From contig OX336354.1 of assembly GCA_946902875.1 (NCBI GenBank), positions 8,467,247 to 8,531,246 on the forward strand: a stretch of DNA of 64,000 bases, written 5' to 3'. This document shows positions 31,001 to 40,859 of the stretch, in pieces (position 1 is the stretch's first letter; the number at the start of each line of letters is the position of its first letter). The notes below the pieces were generated by a model. It did not search any database and was not told where the DNA came from. It was given only the letters and a program-made list of their open reading frames with translations. This stretch comes from Nematopogon swammerdamellus (Eukaryota; Arthropoda; Insecta; Lepidoptera; Adelidae). The position numbers and the translations under genes were made by a program.

Positions 31001-33769
31001 AACACCGTGTTTGTTGACCACTAGTTGGCGCCAGTGTCGTGAGTCGAGAGAACTGTCAATTGACATATAAAATCTTGTGCTTTTGGGGTTTTCTCACATG
31101 TAGCGTGCGGGGCCGGTACTTGAAAAAGAATGGCCCCACTGCATCTCTTCCCGTGCATACGACATGCTCGACATACAAAAGACGACTAAGGGATACGGAC
31201 GAGATGCCGTGCTAAAGGGCAATAGGCAAGCCACTTCTCACCTTGGCAAGGTCCTTCCACAGGGTCATGCAGCAGGAGAGTTTTCGTATATGGAATGATT
31301 TCTTATTATTCTCTCACATTACCCGTACGCCTTAGACACCCTTTTCCACATCCCAAAGATTTGCTTGAATATAATGCAGATCGGCATTAAGCCAATCTTT
31401 TTGTACCTTATTTTATAGTAAAATGGTGTATAATAAATACAAATACCTGCTCCGATCTTCCTGCTGCTCCTTTTGACTACCATTATATCGTGCACGTTGG
31501 AATTCTCTTTTAGGGACTTCCTTGACGTCCCACAGAGAATTAGGATTGTCGTTACGGCCTGCCATCGACAAGTTCTTTACTCCGACCTTGGAAACGTCGT
31601 ACTTGAGCGCTACCTGCTTTCGATGCAACCGTCGAAGTACCTTTCGACGTTTGGAGATCGGTGGAATTTCATCGATCTTGATGTGATCGAACAGATCCTC
31701 CTCCATCGTTTTGATGGAGTTCATGGGATGGTGGTCGGGGTAAAATGTTGTCAGTTTCTTCTCAGGCTTGTCGAGAGGTTGGGCAGCGGTGCCGGACGTA
31801 CTGGGCTCGGCGTCGTCTGTCAATAATCTGGAAAAGAGAGGAAAAACATTTTGTATTCCTTAAAGTAAATATTTTTTTACTCAGTATTTTTTTTTTATCG
31901 AAACTGACACGTTTGGCTACATTACCTACAACATCAGTGATGTCTGCCCATAACACCGGGTGAACTTGGTGCCACGTCAGTGTTTCCCTTCTTTGATCTT
32001 TGACTTTAGTGCAAACGCTGCAATTTGGTGAATCTGTTTTTCGCATCATGTGGACACTTTTGTTTAATGGAGTGTGTCCGGATCGGAGTATTAGAATGAA
32101 TTTTATGCTTCTACGTAAAAGCCCATAAACCTCACTTTGAAACAGAAGTTAGATATACACACAGCCAACTCCGCAAAATCCTTCCCAACTTTTTTTTTTT
32201 TTTTTTGTTATTGTTCCATCTACGATCAGTTTTTTTTTTTTTTTTTTTACTTTTAGCAGATTTTCTGATTACTGTTGTGGCTTTCAGAGAATTGACCCCA
32301 GTGGGCCAAACTCTACATTGTGATAGCGGACCTTCCTACTTGGATAGGTCCACTATGCATCGTCTTTTGAGTCTCCTTAATATAGGTTCTTCTTCCCAAC
32401 TTGGATCTAAAATTGTACTACTGGAATGCTTTTAGATTATTTCACAGCGGCACTCATGACATCAGTCAGTCAGTCCGTCAGAGTTTATGCGTCCACTGCT
32501 GGACATATGCCTCTCCAATTTTCCTGTAATCCTCCCGGCCTTCAGTGGTACGGAACCACTGCTTTCCGCCGCCAATGTCATCCCACCTGGCGGGCGGTCT
32601 TCCCACACTCCGCTTTCCTGTCCACGGCCGCCAGTGTAGGACACGGTTACTCCAACGGCTGTCGTCATCTTCCGTTGATGTGCCCAGCCCACTACCATTT
32701 GGGCATTTTTTTTTTTATGGAAACTGACACGGTTGGCTACATCACCTACAACATCCGTGATAACACCGGGTGAACTTGGTGCCACGTCAGTGCTTCCCTT
32801 CGGTCGTGCCAGCTACACTGAACTGGACGGAAAACACAAACTATTTACATAGCCGTTTCGACCGACCTTTCATTCAGTGCGGTGGTACCATCCCGGGCGG
32901 GTTACACCCTACCACCTAGTAATATAAGAAGGGAGTCATATCCCTTAGTCGCCTGTGGGGCCGGTACTCAAAAAGAATAGCCCCACTGCATCTCTCCCCG
33001 TGGATGTCGTAAAAGGCGACTAAGGGATTAGGATGTGATGCCGTGCTATAGGGCGACAGGTTAGCTACCTCTCACGTTGGCACAGTCCTTCCGTGTTGTG
33101 CTTGATATAATAATTCCTACAAGATAACTTGTCCGAATTATTGAAAGATCATATCATAGCTCCATCTACATCGCAGTGATAATAAAGCTCAGGGGCCATA
33201 ACTTTCAACTTAAAATCATAAATTATTGTGGGGCATAATTTGTATGTACAATTTAGTAGATATTTGACACAACTTACTTGACTTCCTCATCCAATTCGCT
33301 AGCACGCGCGGCTTCCAGTTTCTTATAAATGTACTGAAGTTTCTCCCGCATAATCCTATTCTCCATTTTCATCCTCTCCGTTCCATCCTTATTGTCGTGG
33401 TACAATTTGATTTCATCGTCGGAGAGCCCCCAGCCCTTCAGCTGCTCCAGACGATTCAGATCAAATTCGCGCTCTTGAAATTTCTCGAGGGATGAAACTC
33501 CTGGATGTGAGAGCGGGCGCAAATCGGTTGCCGCCCGTTGGAACTCCTTTGGGGTCCCTTCCGACCTGGTGTACAATAGCGCTATTACTTAGCATTCGGC
33601 TAGCCCACCGGCAGCATAGACAGGTAGACACAAATTAATCGGTAGTACAGTTCAAGCAAATTCACTTCCCATGCCTACTTAATTCTACATACTCTACATA
33701 GATTAGAGGGCAGCTTATAGGCGCAAACAAAACGCAACAGTTCAATCAAATAATTCATACATACCCCAT
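28084..33769 (-). CDS. RBM41: RBM41, RRM protein linked to the minor spliceosome, 6 exons
   Basis: Exons, in transcript order: 33769-33765, 33565-33278, 31827-31447, 30962-30716, 29851-29704, 28199-28084. They total 1185 nt, giving 394 aa with TAA at 28086-28084; all phases agree. The first exon holds only ATGGG before a GTATGT donor. The RRM covers residues about 308-384: RNP2 is LYLKNI (309-314) and RNP1 is RGQAFVHF (348-355), ending ...VIAQFGKNSNN. The segment before the RRM, LSIDQIRSMERFKHYQPGRP, and the block GWGLSDDEIKLYHDNKDGTE match the RBM41 family layout. RBM41 is related to the U11/U12-65K protein, and published work links it to U12 and U6atac snRNA; the role here is by homology. 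The human protein is of similar length. Gene neighbours: convergent with SMARCE1, divergent from the promoter-like block at 34.8-35.2 kb. Introns hold SINEs, a tRNA-like SINE head and hairpins. Confidence 0.92.
28326..28381. repeat. Hairpin: GTTACAAGGTGGTTGTAAC and its reverse
   Basis: An about 19-bp arm GTTACAAGGTGGTTGTAAC is followed by a 10-bp loop and GTTACAAACCACCTTGTAAC. It lies in the last RBM41 intron. It may be the end hairpin of a MITE; no target duplication was found. Confidence 0.55.
28490..28640 (+). repeat. Repeat with GGACATTCGGCCGTATG core
   Basis: The core GGACATTCGGCCGTATG with GGGTTGCGAATACCATGCC is present inverted at 40735-40850 and 51830-51985. The copies differ by many substitutions, so the family is old. 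The source element is unknown; it may be a LINE 3' region. Confidence 0.5.
28850..29421 (-). pseudogene. CR1/Jockey-like reverse transcriptase C-terminus
   Basis: On the minus strand 29421-28996 reads SIQRRAIRLVGDPKLTDGLE then SLSLFYRYYHGCCSAEL, the familiar end of LINE reverse transcriptases. After a likely frame break near 29100 it continues with a degenerate WNSLP-like region. The 3' tail (28863-28950) recurs at 8920-9000 and 56022-56290. It lies inside an RBM41 intron on the same strand as the gene. Confidence 0.75.
29988..30060 (+). repeat. tRNA-derived SINE head
   Basis: GAGCCGGTAGCACAGTGGAT has a box A-like element and GAGGTTGGAGGTTACAATGC a degraded box B. The pair spacing is that of a tRNA promoter, but there is no acceptor stem, so it is a SINE relic rather than a tRNA gene. 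Confidence 0.5.
30290..30420 (+). repeat. Degenerate RTE-type LINE fragment
   Basis: The frame around 30318 shows GRPPGRWDDDIK-like sequence with frame changes, the pattern seen near the C-terminus of RTE reverse transcriptases. It is badly decayed and lies in RBM41 intron 4. Confidence 0.4.
30538..30645. repeat. Near-perfect 108-bp hairpin in RBM41 intron 4
   Basis: TAGTGCCACCAGGAAGTTAT at the left faces ATAACTTCCCGGTGGCACTA at the right. The centre, GAAAGTTTGTCGACAAACTT, is itself palindromic. The element ends about 70 bp from the exon 4 donor at 30715. Confidence 0.65.
31096..31290 (+). repeat. GTGCGGGGCCGGTACTTG repeat copy
   Basis: It matches 165-340 with modest divergence, including CTAAAGGGCAATAGGCAAGC and the CATGCAGCAG block. 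It lies in RBM41 intron 3. Confidence 0.6.
31889..31995 (-). mobile_element. SINE 3' fragment
   Basis: This is a minus-strand copy of the SINE tail (GGTGTTATGGGCAGACATCA and CGTGTCAGTTTC followed by an A-tract), 5'-truncated, in RBM41 intron 2. Confidence 0.7.
32470..32700 (-). pseudogene. RTE-type reverse transcriptase tail
   Basis: On the minus strand, with frame changes, the sequence shows NGWWAGHINGR, GRPPARWDDI and EAYVQQW-like motifs typical of the RTE/LINE C-terminus. Related scraps are at 11338-11385 and 46963-47000. Confidence 0.6.
32708..32954 (-). mobile_element. SINE, minus strand
   Basis: The copy runs from an A-tract (T-run at 32706-32716) through the common body to TCATATCCCTTAGTCGCC. 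There it stops and adjoins, head to head, the + strand repeat at 32955-33095. Confidence 0.7.
32955..33095 (+). repeat. GTGTGGGGCC-head repeat copy
   Basis: GTGGGGCCGGTACTCAAAAA through GTGATGCCGTGCTATAGGGC matches 165-320. Its first base directly follows the minus-strand SINE. Confidence 0.6.
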
Positions 33770-34220
33770 TTTTGTCCTTTCTATCACATACAATGATAAA
33801 ATAACTAAATCCACTGCACCATATTCTTTGCACTATACTAAACTGGAACTGAAAAACAATACAAACAAGTCAATTTACAATACAATTTTCTCTGGAAATG
33901 TTTTAGGTTGGTTTTGGTTGGTGTTGGTATCCAAAGAGGATATATCGACTATCGAAGTATTTTCTTGTGTGTGTGTGTGTGTTATATTATTTTCTTTGCG
34001 AGTGATGTGATGTGATGTGATGTCATGAAGCCGTCCCACCCCACCCACAGACTTAGTATTCTGTTTCTGTCTGTCTGTCTTGCTTGATTGATTGACCGTC
34101 AGCCGTCCGCTCTCTTTCGGCCATTTTGCATGTGTTGCCATGCCAATGCCAGTCAGTTGCTCTTCTTGCTTGACCTGAAAGAGATCTTTTTGATTGATTG
34201 ATAGGCGAAGGCTACACATA
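33770..34220 (-). promoter_or_regulatory. Likely RBM41 5'UTR and promoter region
   Basis: This lies upstream of the RBM41 ATG. It is AT-rich, with a GT run (33966-33981) and a CTGTCTGTCTGT tract at 34068-34079. No TATA box or start site could be fixed. The placement is by position only. Confidence 0.35.
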
Positions 34221-34799
34221 ATTTGTTTTTGTTTTCTTATTGCATGTTTACATTTATTTTATTAGTTTACTTTAGTTTACATTCATTTTACAACCAATTT
34301 TCGCAAATGTACGATTGCTTGCCTTGCAACCCTAAGTGATTATAATGCCATCTTGTGGAAAAATTATAAACTACCAGATTGAAAAGTGCTGCCCTCTACC
34401 GAATTCGACAACCTCTCTTTGTGTTGCTAGAATATTATTAAACGACGAAAACCGGGTAATATTAATAGTTTTACTGGGTAAAAATAAGTTTGTTACCACC
34501 ACATAAAAATCAAATAACTGTGAATGTGATCACTATATTAGTCAACACTGTTGACAATAAAATAGAAAAAGTTTGATTTGAACAAATTAATTATTTTATT
34601 CAATAATTTAACATGGTCTATCTATAGTATAGACTCTACCTACCATACCTACCATAATATCATACTGTTTACAAACTTAATTGAATGCTTATAAACATAA
34701 TTTGTGGTTTTTAAGTTCTTTCGTAATATAACCTGTATGCTGTAGCAAAATGTAATATTAAAATGAATCGTTCGTTCTCTTCTTGCATTTTATGGAGGA

Positions 34800-35150
34800 A
34801 AATGTTATAAATGATGCTGGCAGCCCTTCGGCCCGGTCGGTGGGTGGGGGTGTGTCGCCCGCCTTGCTCGCCATTTCCCTCCCTTCCCGTCCCGACCGAA
34901 CGTCACTCAGTCGCCCCGTGTTGTTGTACCGAGCTGTCAGTTGTCTGTCAGTGCAGTGAGTGCGTCCGCCCCGCAGCTCGGCCGCAGTCCCGCAGTGATA
35001 GTTATGTGCGTGCTCTAGCCCGAACGAGCGATGTCGCTCGACTGCGAGTAGTGTCCGACGTGCTGTGTTGTGTGTGCCCGAAGTGATGGCGGAGTGCTAG
35101 TGATTGTGCAGTGCTTTGCGCCAGGAAGCCGGATACTCCGACCAATCAGG
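34800..35150 (+). promoter_or_regulatory. CpG-rich promoter-like block
   Basis: In an AT-rich setting this 350-bp block is CpG-rich and has several TCAGT initiator-type motifs (34903-34910, 34935-34955), as in arthropod start sites. It ends in a possible leader and the ATG at 35151. It lies about 1.1 kb from the RBM41 start in divergent orientation, so it could serve a + strand gene or both genes. Confidence 0.5.
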
Positions 35151-35180
35151 ATGGCGTCTAAGAACATCCCGGGAGATAAG
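35151..35180 (+). CDS. Possible first coding exon of an unidentified gene (MASKNIPGDK)
   Basis: ATG at 35151 sits in a good context (CAGGATGGC). It is followed by ten codons, MASKNIPGDK, and AAG|GTACCC, a possible donor with a weak consensus. The intronless reading would end after about 34 aa at TAG. No matching downstream exon was found to 64000, so the remaining exons may lie outside the window. I do not recognise the protein. Confidence 0.35.
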
Positions 35181-35904
35181 GTACCCGCAAACAATGCTGC
35201 CTCGCTTCCTCGGCTTCATGTACTAGCGCTGTGCTCACCTTTGTCCTTCTAGCGAAGATCAAAGTGAAAATCGTAGGAGTTAAATGTAAATAAATTCTAA
35301 AGAAAGATAACAATGTAAAGCAACAAGACTCTGGCACGTTGGAGACAAGCGTAATATTCGAAAGCAAAACAGCAGTTTTGCAGCAGAAACACATGAACGG
35401 ATCTTTCGGCGAACACCGCTAGAGTTTGTTATGGTTACATCTATAAATATCAGTGGGCTCATAATACTAGAGGGAAATTAATCGGTGTCCCCTCCTCAGT
35501 TCTTTGGGAACCGACAAGGATGACACTAGTAAAGATACCCACATATACCAGTAAAAATATGCGGAGCCTGGCCAGTTGTGAAAGTTACTCTCAATATTAT
35601 TTGGCAACAATGTCGTTCGGCATACAAGAGATTTAAATATTTCATAGGACATAGATAGAGTGGGCATTAGAAACATTTTAATACAAACTTTGATCTCGAA
35701 CGTCGTCGTCGTGCATCGAATGTCAGGCTTGCGTGACACATTTGTATGAGTGAATTATTACCTACCTAGTTAGCAATTTATGGAATTACAATTTTGTTTT
35801 TGTTATCCCGGCTGGTGTAGTTTAAATGTATTTGCTCGGCATACAAGTTGTAGAGATAACAAGATCAGAAGTTGTTATATTGGGTAAATTTACATACATA
35901 CATA

Positions 35905-36180
35905 CATGGTGTCACGCCTGTTTCCCGGTGGGGTAGGCAGAGACAACAGATCTCCACGTGACACGGTCCTGACACACCTCTGCCGCCTCTTCCACTCCCA
36001 TAATGTTCTTCATGCATGCTCGTCGGTTACGGGTACTACGCACTTGCCCCTTTTTGAGCACATGCCCGATCTGGTCCAGGTAAGTGCGTCTAGGGCGACC
36101 CTTCCCGACTCTTCCACTCACATTTGCTTCATAAATTTCTTTCGTTAGTCTCCTATCATCCATTCTTCCAACATGACCGA
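35905..36180 (-). pseudogene. LINE reverse transcriptase C-terminus, compact fragment
   Basis: The minus-strand frame reads [20 protein letters not shown], then [20 protein letters not shown], then [19 protein letters not shown] and [14 protein letters not shown]. This is a widespread lepidopteran LINE C-terminus with a highly conserved order. The frame is intact for about 83 codons, so this copy is fairly young. Its last bases (CACGCCTGTTTCCCGGTGGG) also occur at 22699. Confidence 0.8.
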
Positions 36181-36593
36181 AATGGGTAAATTTGTATATA
36201 AAAATATGCTAGTATTGCCAAAATTAATTTGTTAATTATCTTGAGAGAATTAGGTACCAAAGAAAACAAATGACTAATTTATTTTCATCAATCAATGGTT
36301 ATACACAGAGTGTAAAACATTAGTACAGTTATTGGAACAATGAGTTTTATTAATTACAAGAGTTACCTCTAAGTACAATTATTATGGTTTTCAAATCTTG
36401 CTTTCAATCTGTTTGTTTATTACTCTCTCAAACACATTCTCTAGGATTAGCCTAGGCCACTTCTGGATGTGACATTCCGACTTTTAACAATGGGCCAAAT
36501 TTTAGATATAATTTTGCTTGCCAGGTTGCACCACCATAAATTTTTTTATTTTTGCAATACAAAGAAACAAGAAATAATTATTTTTTAACCTAA

Positions 36594-37698
36594 CCCTTTG
36601 TGGGTAATATCGGTCTGACAGACCGCTATGGTTTCTTCTACATGCCCCTGCCGCCCCGCCCTGCCTCCCAGCGACCCGCCGCTCGCAGTACCTTTTGTCA
36701 ATTTCGTCGCGGATCTGCACGTGTGGTGGTAGCGGTCAGAACTGCACGTAACGGTAAGTTTTCCAGCCATTTTTAGAACACAAATTTTTGCATATCGGTC
36801 TCAGATCGATAGACCGATGTTACCCGGAACGTCGATATTTTTGGAGGTCTCACAGACGGATGTTACCCGAGACATTGATATTTTTAGTGGTTTCACTGAC
36901 CGATATTACCCGTAATAGCATAATTACTTTTTTGTAAATAAACTGTTTTATTATTTTTCGTGACAATTGTTGTGGATTCTTTACTAAACTTATTTCTGCA
37001 TATAGTAGTGGAACAATTCTTCTTAGGAAGTACATAAATATAAAATAAAAATTCACTGTAGGAGAGAAAATGTTTTTTCTTTATTTTTGGATGTTTTTAT
37101 TGCAGAAAAATGGCAGACGATGAAGAAAGGCAGTAGCGGCGAATTTTGGACATATTTGGGAGAATGGAGACACCACCATTACCTGAAGAAGAAGCTAGTG
37201 ATGATTCTGTCGATGATCTGGTTGATCTGGTGATCTGTTATTTACCAATAAAGATAACGTAAAATTATATGTTATCTTGTCTGTGTTTTTTGTATTATGT
37301 GTAATAAATAATACATAAATATGTGTTCTCATAGTACCCTAGGATCTGATATTTTTATGGCAAATAAAGAACTTTTGATTGATAAAGATTTTTTTCAAGC
37401 ATATACCAAAATACTGGTCTCAGAGACTGATGTTACCTGTAACATATAATAAAACAATGTTACCCGGAAAGGGTGTAATTTTTGTGTGTATTTTTTTTAC
37501 GTATAAGCTAAAAATTTATACCTAAGTAAATATATTATGTTCTCATAGTGCCTAAGGAACTGGTATTTTGAAATGTAGGTATGCCAAATAAATGACTTTT
37601 GACTGATAAAGTTTGTTTTTTAAGCGTTTATTCAAATAGCGGTCTCAGAGACCGATGTTACCTGTAACGCATTAAAAAAAGATGTTACACACAAAGGG
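36594..37698 (+). mobile_element. About 1.1-kb piggyBac-like element, non-autonomous
   Basis: It begins CCCTTTGTGGGTAATATCGG and ends in TGTTACACACAAAGGG, an imperfect inverted pair. A motif close to GGTCTCAGAGACCGATGTTACC recurs at least six times near both ends (36608, 36795, 36845, 36890, 37417, 37642), which suggests subterminal transposase-binding repeats. At 37110 a short frame starts MADDEERQ, is interrupted by TAG, and continues with an acidic run (METPPLPEEEASDDSVDD), like the acidic start of piggyBac transposases. No clean TTAA duplication is left. Family call is tentative. Confidence 0.5.
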
Positions 37699-37739
37699 TA
37701 TCTATTCAAATAACGTGAACTAAAAACCAGTTTACCATC

Positions 37740-39850
37740 CTGCCAGAGATTACGTAGGCATAAATTGACAGCCGTCAAAATGTATTTTCTTTTTTTCAAG
37801 AAAAGTTTGTTCTAATGAAAAGGCAAAGGTTATTTATTATCCATACAGCAACATTCTCAGTCATTCTAATAAGAAAAATTCATTGAAGTCGCAATGTGTG
37901 ATATCGATTAATTTTTTATTTTGTTTTCTTAAGTTGACTTTTGGAAGTTGAAGTAGGTTGTAAGCGGTCTAAGGGCTGGCCGGCCCCATCGGAAGGGAAG
38001 AGGTTAATTTCCACCCACCACGGCACACTAAACCGGGCCGCCTGCCTGCGGCGGTTGGCCTCCAATCTAACAAAATGAGTTTCTAAATCAAACTTAGATT
38101 CAAACAAAACCATGGAATCCCAAGAATATCACTGGATCCCTACAAAAATTCATATAGGACCCACAAGGTTCAGGGAACAATTTATTTTACAAGTACATAA
38201 ACAAGCGATTGAAATTCTATCTGAACTGCCAAGAGAGTTTTCATAAACCGTACGGCCCGCTTTGAGGGATCCGATGAGAAGCTACTTTGAGCTACGCGGT
38301 GCGGGGGGGAAGGGTTGATTCCCTGCTAGAACTACGTTGGACAGTCCGGGTACAGAATGCTCTGTTTACGAGACTCAAAATAACAAGAGCTCAAAATTGG
38401 ACCATGGGGACTTAGAATGCTCTCCAATAAATAAAAATATTTTCTTCATGTATTTGGGCTTACAACACCTACTACGGACTCAATAAATTGCATATTTTTA
38501 ATGTGAATGAGTATTGTTTTTATTTTTTTCATTTTCTTATGTGGCAAAATTTTGTTATGTGCTTTGATCATAAACATATCCCAGAGCAGCACAAATATGA
38601 GTATGTTATGTAAACAATACACTTAACAAGTGGCAAACATAATATTGAAAAAAAAATTAAATTTAAATCAGTAGGTATATGAGATGGATGACTAACAAAG
38701 AACTTTTGTCAAACAGACAGGGTTTCACAAAATTTTTCATAGAGTAAAATTGCCTGTCCTGTCAGCTATCTTAGAAAACGAAAATTTCATCCCACGTTAT
38801 CGGCCATCAGCGCCATCTATAGTGCCAAAATTTAACATAACTTAATTTTAGACACCATTAAACATATCCCTCACGTCATTGATTCAGCATTACCTAACGC
38901 TTCTGATTGGTTGCAAAACTGATTGAGTTTTTGGATGAATGAGCGTGTCGTGTGGTTCCCAGTAGACACCCTGCTATGCGAGTTATAGTGACATGACATA
39001 GGAGGCAGGAGGTTTGCCTGTTGTCATCACTCGCATACACTTTCCTTAAAATTGTAATACTTTCCTGTCTGTAAAAAAATCTTGGTCCTTTTTTAGGTTC
39101 CTTACCTCAATGAGATTAAAACGGAAACGGTGGTGTTACTCATGCGTTCGTCTGTCACAGAGTCTTAACTAGTTGATTGTGTCAAGTTGAAATTTGACAC
39201 GAAATTAGAAAATATGTATTACCTTTCAAAATACCTTAAACAGAATCTTTTCAAAATAAAAAACTGCGATAATTAGAGAGGGACTCGAATGTGACAATGA
39301 AAAAATACAAATATTTTTATCTTCTATCTTTGTAGCGGGGTCAGATTTTTTGTTTTTTATTTTTAAATGTAATAAAAGCTTTGAAACATTCCATATTATG
39401 GACGGCCCCTTACTTACTACCTACTACTATGGAACATTACTATTCCATAGCCTGTTTTCTGAGAGGTGAAAATCTATTGTTTACTGACTAACTTTCCCAA
39501 AGTCTAAGTAATATGTTTATTTTTAGTGCATACATTGAAATGCCCTATCGCCTGTCGTCACTTTATCAGAGATGTCCTACATATGTCCGCTGCGTCGTTT
39601 AATTAGTGCCGGACGGACAGACACGAGGTGACAGCCCGCTCCTGCAGCGGGCGCACTTTAGCACCCGCCACGTTCGCTCCCATTGAATGGGGACGGGCAA
39701 CAATTAATTACTGGACAGCATGCGCTCGACAGCAGACGTGACCCCTATGCGACTGTTGAAGTTCTCCTACTGTCTGCTAGAATCCTGGTACTCGTTTAAT
39801 TTGCACTGAATATAAACTTGTGTATGGGACAATAGTCAAAGTCAGAAGTC
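37740..39850. other. Non-coding stretch with no supported gene
   Basis: No ORF of convincing coding character, RNA gene or clear transposon end was found on either strand. A GACAGCCGTCAAAATG piece near 37771 resembles 31-46. Confidence 0.4.
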
Positions 39851-39857
39851 AGTTCAG

Positions 39858-40018
39858 AGTTTTTTTTTTATGGAAACTGACACGGTTGACTACATCCACT
39901 ACAACATCCGTGACTCGACGTGCACAAACCCGGGGCGAGTTAAACCCCTACCATCTAGTAAAGATAAGAAGAGAAGGGACCTACACGTTTTACGTGGAAT
40001 CCTAACCGCGGTCGATTG
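39858..40018 (-). mobile_element. SINE, rearranged copy
   Basis: On the minus strand it holds the head piece CACGTAAAACGTGTAGGTCC and the tail GTGTCAGTTTCCAT with an A-tract, but most of the body is missing. Confidence 0.6.
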
Positions 40019-40277
40019 AGTATTTGATTTTGTATCGAATTAGTTAAAATTTTAAAATACAGTGCCGCTCGCTACTACAGTATACGAAGAAAAGACATTT
40101 TGATGAAATTTATTACATATTACATTTTATGATAATAAAAATGTGTTATCTTTGAAGCGCAATTTCTTTTTGACCCTAAAGATCATCTTAAGAGCACGCT
40201 CTAGGCCTCGACTGCCCATACTAAAGCGATCACTTCAAAACCATTTCGGATAGGGTAAAAGCACAGATTACGTCAAA

Positions 40278-40442
40278 GTTTTACTTTGTATCGACCTTTG
40301 TACTCAAGAGCTGTGCCTGTAGGAACAAATGTAATAATATTAGGTTAATTTAATAAAATTACTCTATGTAACGACATTTTCATAAAATGGTTCCTACAGA
40401 GACACAGCTCTTGAGCAGAAAAGTTTATACAAAGTAAAATGT
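40278..40442. repeat. Hairpin-type MITE
   Basis: TACTTTGTATCGACCTTTGT and AAGAGCTGTGCCTGTAGGAA at the left face TTCCTACAGAGACACAGCTC and CTTGAGCAGAAAAG then TACAAAGTA at the right. Arms are imperfect, about 55 bp, with an AT-rich centre. No target duplication is clear. Confidence 0.55.
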
Positions 40443-40734
40443 TTATCCCATGCATAATTATCTTTAAGTCATCTTTTAATTACGTTTATGGAAAGCCGAG
40501 GCGCAGAGCATACCCTTACTGAATTAAGTGTGGTAAGACTAATACGGTGACCATGAAACAGTATTTATAAAACTAAAAACGAATGCGTAGGGTGGCTATT
40601 GACGACTGGTTATGAGCGAAATTATTTCCTTTCCGTCTGTTTATGGTCTCTAAAATTTAGATACTCTTTTTTGCATTAACACTCTCCTTACCTATATATT
40701 TCCTACAAGTACAGTCTCGGGTCCTTCAAGAATG

Positions 40735-40850
40735 GTACTTGTCAGGCCGGCATGACATTCGCAACCCCGCATACGACCGAATGTACGTACATGGACACCT
40801 TATCGATGGCTCGGCGCCACATGTCGCGCTCTCAATAAAAAGAAAGGGAA
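40735..40850 (-). repeat. Repeat copy (GGACATTCGGCCGTATG family)
   Basis: ACATTCGCAACCCCGCATAC and GACCGAATGTACG match 28560-28620 inverted. Confidence 0.5.
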
Positions 40851-40859
40851 TCTCTGTGT

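Noticed and set aside
34811..35086. ORF of 91 aa in the CpG-rich block
   Set aside because: It is probably leader sequence opened by GC-rich composition; cysteine-rich with no motif.
36594..37698. CRISPR-like array from the spaced GATGTTACC repeats
   Set aside because: Repeats are irregular in spacing and sequence, in a eukaryotic transposon context.
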